DNA of 64,000 bases, taken from contig ONEY01000009.1 of assembly GCA_900316965.1 (NCBI GenBank), positions 92,403-156,402 on the forward strand, given 5' to 3'. The number at the start of each line of letters is the position of its first letter. Within the stretch, counting starts at the first letter, position 1. Below are positions 18,401 through 24,839 of the stretch, one piece after another. A program made the translations under genes and the position numbers. This stretch comes from an uncultured Bacteroidales bacterium. GTDB lineage: Bacteria > Bacteroidota > Bacteroidia > Bacteroidales > P3. The notes under the pieces were generated by a model. The model did not search any database. It was not told the origin of the DNA and was given only the letters and a program-made list of their open reading frames with translations.

Positions 18401-20367
18401 TGGGCGAACAGATGTATGCCAAGAAAAAAGGTCTCGACCGTCAGAAAGAAGTGGAGGGTTTTGAGACGCCTTTCGTAGAAAACAACAAACGAGTCCAACG
18501 ACAGCTCGACAGTCCAATAACTGTGATAATTGGCAATCCGCCGTATTCAGCAGGACAAAAGAGTGCCAATGACAATGCGCAAAACCAGCACTATCCGTTA
18601 TTGGAATATCAAATTCAAAAGCAGTATGTTGAAGGTAGTACGGCAACCAACAAGAATTCCATGTATGATTCGTACATCAAAGCATTCCGTTGGGCAACTG
18701 ACCGACTAACAGATGACATAGGAGTAATTGCATTTATAACTAATGCAGGATGGATAGATAGTAATGCAGGTGCAATATTTAGAGAATCGTTAGAAAAAGA
18801 TTTTTCTGACATATATGTCATCAATCTTCGTGGGGCGATCCGAGCAAATATGAGGAACAAAGAAGCTGTAAAAAGAGAAGGTGGTAATATTTTTGGGATA
18901 CTTACAGGTGTAGCAATTACCCTATTGGTAAAGAACAAAAAGAAAAATCATGAAAAAGCTGATATTCATTATTGCAACATGGAAGACTATTTGTCTGCTT
19001 CTGATAAATTGAAACTATTATCAAAAAACAAAAACCTCGGCAAATTGTCTTTCACTACGATACACCCAAATAAACATGGAGATTGGATTAATTTCCGAAA
19101 TGATTGCTTCTCCTCATACATACCGATTGAACCAGAGAAAAAATATGATTTGGCTGCTAAAACTTTTTTTTCTATTAATTCTTTAGGTGTCGGAACAAGA
19201 AGAGATGCATGGGTGTATGGATCTGAAAAAGTGATGGTTTTGAAAAATATGATGTCAACCATTAACTTTTACAATAAACAAGTAGAAGATTTTGTAATTC
19301 AGAAAGAGACAAACCCTTACATAAATGTAGATGATTTCATGTGTAAGGATAGTAAAAAAATAAGCTGGAGTAGTAGTTTGATTCCAAAATTAAAGAACGA
19401 AATAAAATGTAAATTTGAAGGAAACAAAATATTCGGTGCATACTATCGTCCGTTCTTTAAACAATATTTGTATTTTGGTGAATTGTTTATTCATCGTAGA
19501 GGAAATTGGGACAGATTATTATGTGATGATAGATGCAATAATATAGTAATATGTGTATCCGGGGTTGGTATCACCAAGTTGTCATGTATTGTTACGCAAC
19601 AGATGATATGTGATGAAGAATTAATTGGCAAATCTCAGTGTTTCCCTCTCTACTGGTATGAAGAAAACAAAGGCACTCAGGGCAACCTTTTTGACGATGG
19701 ACAGAACAAATATATCCGTCACGATGCCATCACAGACTTTATCCTGAAACGGGCACGGGAGCAGTATGGCGACAAGGTGACAAAAGAGGACATATTCTAT
19801 TACGTCTATGGTTTCCTGCATTGTCCGGCCTATCGCGAGACCTTCGCCAACGACCTGAAGAAGATGCTGCCGCGTCTGCCACTGGTAGAGAAAGCTGATG
19901 ACTTCTGGGCATTCAGCCATGCAGGTCGCGAGTTGGCAGAGCTGCATCTGAACTACGAGCAGGTGCCAGCATCGAAAGAGGTGGTAGTGGATTGGCATAA
20001 TATGTTACCAGGCATGATGGATGCCGACACTCCGGAGAAGCTCTACCGAGTAACACAGATGCGTTTTGGCAAACGAGGGAAAGAAAAAGACAAGAGCGTT
20101 ATTGAATACAACCAGTTCATCACGTTGCGCAATATCCCTCTGCGTGCTTACGACTACGTTGTCAATGGCAAGAGCGCCATCGAGTGGATTATGGAGCGTT
20201 ACTGCGACAAAGTGGACAGCAAGAGTGGCATCCGCAACGACGCCAACCAATGGGGCATAGAACACGGCAACCCCAAATACCCATTCGAACTCCTCCAAAG
20301 CATCATCACCCTCAGCCTCAAAACCCTTGACATTATAGACAGATTACCTATAATTACATTTGATTAG
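15421..20367 (+). CDS. Single-polypeptide restriction-modification enzyme (type ISP-like)
   Basis: 1648 residues joining all activities of a restriction-modification system. In order: a PD-(D/E)xK Mrr-like nuclease (D66 and Q80-C-K82); an SF2 helicase/translocase with Walker A ACGTGKT (K209), DEAH (339-342), the ATPRL motif and QSVGRVMRR (near 600); a helical linker; an N6-adenine methyltransferase with DPFTGTGTF (920-928) and NPPY (1039-1042); and a C-terminal specificity domain. This is the LlaGI/LlaBIII layout. I prefer ATG 15421 (MSNFENVINRYRKQ) over ATG 15394, since homologues begin at this point and the upstream codons lie in a hairpin. Sequence from about 18540 to 19650 is clearly AT-richer with different codon use, consistent with specificity-domain exchange. 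No separate methylase, specificity or anti-restriction gene is nearby. Confidence 0.93.
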   Translation: MSNFENVINRYRKQSFSEADKGNRFERLMQAMLRTIPPYCNELQKVWLWNEFPYRQSISFHDSGIDLVAQTNDGNYWAIQCKCYRANAKIDKGDVDTFLTTSSRAFKDEEGKQHFFSFRLWIDTTDGGFTSHAAESFIGQAIPASVLHLAELAEMPVDWEELDKGISGTKAITEHKNVRPHQQDALDEAMKYYKEHDRGKLIMACGTGKTFTALRIAEQLTDCRGKVLFLVPSIALLGQTLREWCFDAQKPIRPMCICSDSEVSRTHTKDDDTNITSVEELAFPASTSVEQIKQQYFALQHDKREGMLVVFSTYQSIERIAAAQSAIGEELTFDLIICDEAHRTTGVTLKGDDESAFVRVHDNDFIRARKRMYMTATPRLYKEEDQRKAREKETYLCSMDDESLYGEEFYRLDFSVAVKKDLLSDYKVLILNVEPEDVSNEVQVALSGLDEATRKEVDTDDMAKLIGCINALSKRSRYDNKLLRDVDPQPMHRAVAFCQNIRTSKAIATAFNACRDAYFDSLSNEERQGLVNVEADHVDGSMGAAKREAKLSWLKNTRTDGYDCHLLSNVRCLSEGVDVPSLDAVIFLAAKNSQVDVVQSVGRVMRRAEGKKYGYIIIPIVVPSNIDPEEALDDNKRYAVVWDILRALRSHDDRFNATVNKIELNKKRPDAVQLIRPGSSLIGQGGGNGDEESDGDGLSAAESSSAYKSQLEMRFEQLQNVIFARMVQKVGSKRYWEQWASDVAKIAEKHIAQINQLITEDPKARREFDRFIKGLHKDINPSVSEPQAVEMLAQHIITQPVFEALFDSYAFTANNPVSKAMSKIVTLLNEKIDEKDRKSLEKFYDSVRERAKVDNAEAKQKIVVELYDKFFTTAFPKVKEQLGIVYTPVEVVDFIIHSVEHVLNEQFGRSLNDRNVKIIDPFTGTGTFITRLLQSGIIHDIEYKYKNEIFANEIVLLAYYIASVNIENVYHDLLQQTDSYTAFPGICLTDTFQLGEQMYAKKKGLDRQKEVEGFETPFVENNKRVQRQLDSPITVIIGNPPYSAGQKSANDNAQNQHYPLLEYQIQKQYVEGSTATNKNSMYDSYIKAFRWATDRLTDDIGVIAFITNAGWIDSNAGAIFRESLEKDFSDIYVINLRGAIRANMRNKEAVKREGGNIFGILTGVAITLLVKNKKKNHEKADIHYCNMEDYLSASDKLKLLSKNKNLGKLSFTTIHPNKHGDWINFRNDCFSSYIPIEPEKKYDLAAKTFFSINSLGVGTRRDAWVYGSEKVMVLKNMMSTINFYNKQVEDFVIQKETNPYINVDDFMCKDSKKISWSSSLIPKLKNEIKCKFEGNKIFGAYYRPFFKQYLYFGELFIHRRGNWDRLLCDDRCNNIVICVSGVGITKLSCIVTQQMICDEELIGKSQCFPLYWYEENKGTQGNLFDDGQNKYIRHDAITDFILKRAREQYGDKVTKEDIFYYVYGFLHCPAYRETFANDLKKMLPRLPLVEKADDFWAFSHAGRELAELHLNYEQVPASKEVVVDWHNMLPGMMDADTPEKLYRVTQMRFGKRGKEKDKSVIEYNQFITLRNIPLRAYDYVVNGKSAIEWIMERYCDKVDSKSGIRNDANQWGIEHGNPKYPFELLQSIITLSLKTLDIIDRLPIITFD

Positions 20368-20710
20368 GCTATGCACTCACGACAAAAGAAATCGCAATCA
20401 TCTAACATGATTATAAAAAAGTAGAATATTTGTTTAGTATATGGTAGAGCAGGTATAGAATGGGTATGTGCGTTGATTATGACGAAGCTACATCCTCTTC
20501 GGATCATCAAGACTGTAAGCACCTTAAAAAAATATTATTTTGATACAATAAAAAATTGTATTTTTGCAATCTTATCTAGATGAAGCGGTATTTGGTGCCA
20601 CGCTTTTGTATTGTTTTTGCTTACTGAGGCACAGGTAGGCATAAGAGCCGGGGACGCAGCGGTATATCTGCGAAAAAAAGAAACTGAGAATAGCAATTAA
20701 AGCATTCACT
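20368..20710. other. Intergenic region with a structured leader before the lipoprotein gene
   Basis: No gene seen in 20368-20550. The transcribed part after the 20559 promoter holds hairpins: AAGCG/CGCTT around 20585-20607, and CGCAG/CTGCG around 20655-20672, directly before an A-run. The segment CACAGG...GGGACGCA superficially resembles part of the c-di-GMP-I riboswitch, but the rest does not fit. Confidence 0.45.
20559..20566 (+). promoter_or_regulatory. -7 promoter box (TATTTTTG) for the lipoprotein gene
   Basis: Exact TAnnTTTG match, 144 bases before ATG 20711; the predicted leader is about 138 nucleotides long, unusually long for such a small gene. Confidence 0.6.
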
Positions 20711-21031
20711 ATGTTGTTTTGCCTTGCATTTGTCGGAATGGCATTTTCGTCATGTGACAAAGATGACAACTCAACATTAGCTAGAACTACATGGACAAAC
20801 TATTATGGAGCTGACCATGATGAAGGTGCAACAATAAGATTCGTGTCAGAAAGTGTCGCATATATATCTGATTGGGAATACGAACATGGAGAATACGTAG
20901 AAGATGTCGATCAAGTAAACTACTCATATAACTCACCTACCGGTGTCTTTTACAAAAATGGCACTGCAGTAAGTTTCACAGTCAGCGGAAATACATTGTC
21001 AGCGTTTGGCGAAACATTTATTAAACAATAA
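20711..21031 (+). CDS. Small lipoprotein of unknown function
   Basis: 106 residues from ATG 20711 with a lipobox at FSSC (Cys15) followed by DKDDN, so an acylated protein probably kept or surface-exposed in the outer membrane. The body is a small beta-rich domain (TIRFVSESVAYISDW, AVSFTVSGNTLSAFG) like DUF-type lipocalin-like lipoproteins of Bacteroidota. The ATG gives a signal peptide without basic residues; the frame stays open upstream and encodes KKKLRIAIKAFT immediately before it, which would make a textbook n-region. Translation may therefore begin at a non-ATG codon such as CTG 20684. No paralogue or partner nearby. Confidence 0.7.
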   Translation: MLFCLAFVGMAFSSCDKDDNSTLARTTWTNYYGADHDEGATIRFVSESVAYISDWEYEHGEYVEDVDQVNYSYNSPTGVFYKNGTAVSFTVSGNTLSAFGETFIKQ

Positions 21032-21106
21032 AAACATAGGGCAAAAGGGGATAGGTGACTTTTTTTATATGAAAAAATTATAGAATCCTCTTTAATAAAT
21101 AAAAAT

Positions 21107-22084
21107 ATGATAGGAGCGGTAATAGGAGACACCGTAGGCAGTGTCTACGAATTTAACAATATCAAGACCACTGATTTTTTGCTGTTTAGTAGAGGAAGCA
21201 ACTACACCGACGACAGCGTGATGACATTTGCTGTGGCTGACTGGCTGTTGAGTGACAAGGAGCATACGCCTCAAAAACTTATAAATAATCTTGTGTGGTT
21301 TGCTAATGAGTTTCCCTGTCCGATGGGCGGCTACGGTGGCAGCTTCCACAACTGGCTGCTTAATCCGAAGACCGTCTATGAGGAGGTGATGATGGAAGAC
21401 GGCTCGACAAAGAGATTCATGCGCGAAGTTAGGGAACCTTACAACAGCTGGGGCAACGGGTCGGCGATGCGGACGAGCGCCGTGGGTTGGATGTTTGACA
21501 CACTGGAGGAGACGGAACGCGTGGCGGAGATTCAGGCAGCCGTTACCCACAACCATCCCGAAGGCATAAAGGGTGCTCAGGCGACCTCGGCGGCCATCTT
21601 TATGGCGAGGAACGGCAAGACGAAGGATGATATAAGGCGTTACATCGAGAGGAGGTTCGGATATGACCTCTCCCGCACATGCGACGAGATAAGGCCTGGA
21701 TATAGCTTCGATGTGTCATGCCAGGGAACTGTGCCGCAGGCATTGGCGGCATTTTTTGAAAGCACGGATTTTGAGAGTTGTATAAGGCTTGGGATCTCGC
21801 TTGGTGGCGACAGCGACACGCTTTGCTGCATAGCCGGAGGAATCGCCGAGGCCTACTACAAGGAGATACCCGAGTGGATTGTTGGCGAGATGTGGAAACG
21901 GCTTCCCTACGAGTTTGAGAAGATATTGGTTGACCTGAACAGGAACAGCTTTTACCGTGAGGTCGGCTATATTCCGCAAATGACAAGGAATGATATGGCA
22001 AAGGATTCTCCAAGCAGAAAAAGAACAGGTAGGACGACGATTATTGGAAAAATAATTGACAAAATGATTCATTGTGGCAAATAG
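21107..22084 (+). CDS. ADP-ribosylglycohydrolase family protein
   Basis: 325-residue all-alpha hydrolase of the DraG/ARH family, which removes ADP-ribose from proteins or small molecules with two Mg2+ ions. Metal-binding motifs are intact: GDTVGS (7-12), YTDDS (T34-D35-D36) and GGDSDT (near 235). No signal peptide, so cytoplasmic. The nitrogenase regulator DraT and other ADP-ribosyltransferases are not seen nearby, so the substrate is open; it may act in toxin or NAD-related turnover. It starts 75 bp after the lipoprotein stop; co-transcription is possible. Confidence 0.92.
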   Translation: MIGAVIGDTVGSVYEFNNIKTTDFLLFSRGSNYTDDSVMTFAVADWLLSDKEHTPQKLINNLVWFANEFPCPMGGYGGSFHNWLLNPKTVYEEVMMEDGSTKRFMREVREPYNSWGNGSAMRTSAVGWMFDTLEETERVAEIQAAVTHNHPEGIKGAQATSAAIFMARNGKTKDDIRRYIERRFGYDLSRTCDEIRPGYSFDVSCQGTVPQALAAFFESTDFESCIRLGISLGGDSDTLCCIAGGIAEAYYKEIPEWIVGEMWKRLPYEFEKILVDLNRNSFYREVGYIPQMTRNDMAKDSPSRKRTGRTTIIGKIIDKMIHCGK

Positions 22085-22328
22085 CCACTGTTATCTGCCA
22101 ATGATTTAACATTCTTATCACAAAGTGGAAAGAAGATCGTTTGCGAAGCCGTTGTGTGTAGGTTATCCGAGGTATGATGATATGATTTGGGTAAGATATA
22201 GTGATTGAGTGGGAGAAAGATAAAAAAAATATCAAATATAAATATTTGAAAATGAATTTGCTCTGCGTGAAGGGCAAATTTTTTTTTGCTTTTTATCAAA
22301 AAAAATTTGGTGAATCAAAAAGTTGTTG
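22085..22328. other. AT-rich intergenic region
   Basis: About 240 bp without a gene between the ADP-ribosylglycohydrolase and the ABC operon promoter; poly-A/T tracts around 22220-22320. No strong terminator hairpin seen. Confidence 0.5.
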
Positions 22329-22336
22329 TACTTTTG
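22329..22336 (+). promoter_or_regulatory. -7 promoter box (TACTTTTG) of the ABC/GntR operon
   Basis: Match to TAnnTTTG, with a TTG at about 22322 in the spacer. It is followed within two bases by the dyad at 22338-22361 and by a 5' leader of about 140 bases. Confidence 0.65.
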
Positions 22337-22337
22337 C

Positions 22338-22361
22338 AGTGTACTAATCAACTAATACACT
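22338..22361 (+). promoter_or_regulatory. Dyad operator, probably for the YtrA-like GntR repressor
   Basis: Two 11-base half sites, AGTGTACTAAT and (on the other strand) AGTGTATTAGT, agree at 9 of 11 positions around a 2-base centre. The dyad overlaps the predicted transcription start, ideal for repression. GTGTACTAAT-type palindromes are the known operators of YtrA-subfamily GntR proteins, and such a regulator is encoded in the same operon (24379). Confidence 0.65.
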
Positions 22362-22482
22362 ACGTAAATATACGAATATTTTACAGAAAATCATAAAGAT
22401 AACGAAAAATCAATATTACAATCAAAATCGTTCAGAATAGAAAAAAAGAAATTTTTAGAATAAAAAACTAACACTAAATACC

Positions 22483-23310
22483 ATGATTGAACTTAAGAAT
22501 TTTTCGTTTGCTTATAAGCAGACATCAGTTTTCAAAAACATCAATCTTCAATTTTCGAAGGGCGCCATCTATGGTCTTCTTGGCGAGAATGGCGTTGGCA
22601 AAACCACCATGCTCAAGGCAATAAGCGGACTTCTGAGGCCTGGCGAAGGACAATGCACTGTTGACGACAGAGTCAGTTCCGAGCGTCAGCCAGAGTTCCT
22701 AGAGTCGATTTTTTTCTTGCCCGACGACGTTCCGCTGCCCGACAGCGCCACACCATCGTTTTTTTTCCGCGACTTGGCTGTGTTTTATCCCAACCAGAGC
22801 GAGGAGATTTTCCTCAACCTCTGCAACGAGCTGAAAATAGACCCTGCACGCAAATTCAAGGAGATGAGTTTTGGTCAGCAGAAGAAGGCTTTGCTTGCCT
22901 CAGCACTAGCGCTGCGCACCGACTATCTGCTGCTTGACGAGCCCACCAACGGATTGGATATCCCGTCGAAGGCCGACTTCCGCCGTATCCTCAGCGAGAG
23001 AGTGGGAGAGGAACAGACAATAATTATCTCGACCCACCAGGTGAAGGATGTTGAGAACCTAATTGACCCTATCATCATCATATCCAACAACAGCGTGCTG
23101 CTCGACGCTTCGGTTGAGAAAATTACCGACAAGCTCTACTTTGAGTATGGCGGTCAGCAGCGTCCCGACGCCCTCTACAGCGAGATGATGCCCGGCGGCT
23201 ACCTCAACGTGGTGGTCAACAACGGTATGGGCGAGAGCCAGCTGAACATTGAAGGTCTCTTCAACGCCGTGCTGCGCAACAGTGCAATGATTAAGAACTT
23301 GTTTGAATAG
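22483..23310 (+). CDS. ABC transporter ATP-binding protein
   Basis: Cytoplasmic ATPase subunit, 275 residues. Walker A GENGVGKTT (34-42), signature SFGQQKK (129-135; a degenerate form of LSGGQ), Walker B YLLLDEP (148-154) and switch histidine H185 (STHQ) are present. The C-terminal 80 residues extend past the standard fold. It is first in an operon with a membrane protein (99 bp downstream) and a GntR regulator, the usual layout of YtrA-controlled ABC-2-type exporters that respond to envelope stress or bacteriocins. Substrate unknown. Confidence 0.93.
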   Translation: MIELKNFSFAYKQTSVFKNINLQFSKGAIYGLLGENGVGKTTMLKAISGLLRPGEGQCTVDDRVSSERQPEFLESIFFLPDDVPLPDSATPSFFFRDLAVFYPNQSEEIFLNLCNELKIDPARKFKEMSFGQQKKALLASALALRTDYLLLDEPTNGLDIPSKADFRRILSERVGEEQTIIISTHQVKDVENLIDPIIIISNNSVLLDASVEKITDKLYFEYGGQQRPDALYSEMMPGGYLNVVVNNGMGESQLNIEGLFNAVLRNSAMIKNLFE

Positions 23311-23314
23311 TATT

Positions 23315-23344
23315 AACCTTAACCTTGACTTTAACTTTAACGGG
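23315..23344 (+). repeat. Phased hexamer repeat, 5 units
   Basis: AACCTT, AACCTT, GACTTT, AACTTT and AACGGG in register, starting 4 bases after the ABC ATPase stop. Same family as 11622-11651 and 24215-24362. Confidence 0.7.
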
Positions 23345-23408
23345 ATGTCGTGTCTGAATATGATGTCAAAGTTATTTTAAAGATAAGGTTCCAAAAAATA
23401 AAACGACA

Positions 23409-24209
23409 ATGAATAAATTCAATTTCAATAGATTTGGAAAAGTCGTGGTTCGCGACTTCCACAATACGTACTCGCTTTTTGGCATGAGTATGTTGATAAT
23501 AATGCTTATTCCCGCTTTTGTGTGGCTAACAGGATGGGCATTCAAAGCTCCAAGTGTTGATGTGTTCACACGTCGAAGCTTCATAGAGCTGGCAGTTTAT
23601 TTGACAGCCGCTATTGCGTCGATGAAGATATACAACAGCTGTAACCTGGTGGGCAAGGGCAACTACTTTGCCATGCTGCCCGCCTCGCTGTGTGAGAAAT
23701 TCACCAGTATGGCGCTATACAGCTTTATTGTTTGTCCGTTGGTGGTCTTTGTCGGCTCGACGCTTGTAGACATAATACTTACTGTTTTGCCTTTTGGACC
23801 TTACAAGGAATACATCTGGCAGGCACCCGACTGGTTGAGACAGATGAACACACTAGGCGGATATACCACAGGATTTGGTGCTTTTGTGCTATTGATCTTC
23901 AAAATATTCGCGGTGTCATCGCTGTTTATGCTGGCCAACACAATCTTCAAGAAAAACAAGTTTGTCAAAACCATCCTTTGGCTTATGATCATAGTCTTTG
24001 CGTTGATAATCATCATAGTTCCCATTATGAACCATATCAATTGGCTAGAAGGTTGGAATTGGATTATAAAAATAGGCAAATGGCTTGGCGTTCAGTCGGA
24101 AGAGCATCTGCTACGTTTGTTCTACTGGGGTAGATTGTTGTTGTATGCTGTGATGACTTTCATCTTCTCGCTGGTCACCTATCACAGACTTAAGAAAATG
24201 CAGTATTGA
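23409..24209 (+). CDS. ABC-2-type membrane protein (permease partner)
   Basis: 266 residues with six likely transmembrane segments (about residues 20-42, 58-75, 88-120, 155-180, 190-215 and 235-258) and cytosolic ends rich in K/R. It shares no clear motif with named permeases, but its position right after the ATPase and before the GntR gene, its topology and its size make it the membrane subunit. Only one permease gene is present, so the transporter is probably a homodimer of this subunit with two ATPase copies. Confidence 0.8.
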   Translation: MNKFNFNRFGKVVVRDFHNTYSLFGMSMLIIMLIPAFVWLTGWAFKAPSVDVFTRRSFIELAVYLTAAIASMKIYNSCNLVGKGNYFAMLPASLCEKFTSMALYSFIVCPLVVFVGSTLVDIILTVLPFGPYKEYIWQAPDWLRQMNTLGGYTTGFGAFVLLIFKIFAVSSLFMLANTIFKKNKFVKTILWLMIIVFALIIIIVPIMNHINWLEGWNWIIKIGKWLGVQSEEHLLRLFYWGRLLLYAVMTFIFSLVTYHRLKKMQY

Positions 24210-24214
24210 TAAAT

Positions 24215-24362
24215 AACTTTAACTTTAACCTTAACGTTAACTTTGAATTGTTTCCGACAATCCGTTGATGCGTCAGCTAGTTAAGGTCAACGTTAACTTT
24301 GAATTGTTTCCGGCAATCCGTTGATGCGTCAGCTAGTTAAGGTCAACGTTAACGTTAAGGTT
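24215..24362 (+). repeat. Hexamer arrays enclosing a 56-bp tandem duplication
   Basis: Phased hexamers (AACTTT, AACTTT, AACCTT, AACGTT, AACTTT; 24215-24244) lead into a 56-bp unit present twice in tandem (24235-24290 and 24291-24346) with one mismatch (A24257 against G24313), then further hexamers (AACGTT, AACGTT, AAGGTT; 24345-24362). The two outer hexamer blocks are reverse complements of each other over about 17 bases (TTAACCTTAACGTTAA with TTAACGTTAAGGTTTAA), so the whole gap can form a stem with the duplication in its loop. It lies just before the GntR gene. Confidence 0.8.
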
Positions 24363-24378
24363 TAAAAGATTAACAACT

Positions 24379-24723
24379 ATGGACTTTAAGAAACAAAAAC
24401 CGATATATCAGCAAATTGCGGATACGTTGTGTGAGCGCATAGTGGAAGGCGAGTGGAAGGCCGAGGAGCGAATACCGAGTGTGCGCGACATAGCCATACA
24501 GCTGGGCGTCAATCCCAACACGGTGATGCGCACGTTTGAGTATCTGCAGGGTGCCGAGATTATCTACAACAAGCGCGGCGTTGGCTACTTTGTGGCTCAC
24601 GACGCATCGGACAAGATTCTCGCTCTTCACCGCAAAGATTTTTTGGAGGAAGATTTGCCCGTGTTCTTGCAAAAAATGAACATGTTAGGAATCACTTTCG
24701 ACGACTTGAAAAAGTATTTGTGA
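24379..24723 (+). CDS. GntR-family transcriptional regulator, YtrA subfamily
   Basis: 114 residues: an N-terminal winged helix (IYQQIADTLCERIVEGEWK, PSVRDIAIQLGVNPNTVMRT, about 8-60; wing near RGVGYFV) and a short C-terminal helical dimerisation tail of about 40 residues, as in YtrA and unlike FadR or HutC. It sits third in the ABC operon and probably represses the promoter at 22329 through the dyad at 22338, releasing it when a ligand or membrane stress appears. The gene is preceded by the repeat block, which could uncouple its expression from the ABC genes. Confidence 0.93.
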   Translation: MDFKKQKPIYQQIADTLCERIVEGEWKAEERIPSVRDIAIQLGVNPNTVMRTFEYLQGAEIIYNKRGVGYFVAHDASDKILALHRKDFLEEDLPVFLQKMNMLGITFDDLKKYL

Positions 24724-24839
24724 TAATTTTTTTCTCCTAGCTGTATTATTTTGGCTATGTGAAACGATTTATTACAAAATAGCTCGCAAAAGTACCTTTT
24801 AAAACAATCAACAAAACAATATAATTATTACATAGATTT

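Noticed and set aside
17527..18498. 323-codon minus-strand ORF inside the restriction-modification gene
   Set aside because: It is the antisense shadow of a clearly coding frame with helicase/methyltransferase motifs.
20600..20680. c-di-GMP-I (GEMM) riboswitch
   Set aside because: Only short stretches (CACAGG, GGGACGCA) resemble the consensus; the downstream helices and conserved bases do not follow.
24235..24346. CRISPR-like tandem repeat
   Set aside because: The two copies are directly adjacent with no spacers, and no cas gene is in the window.
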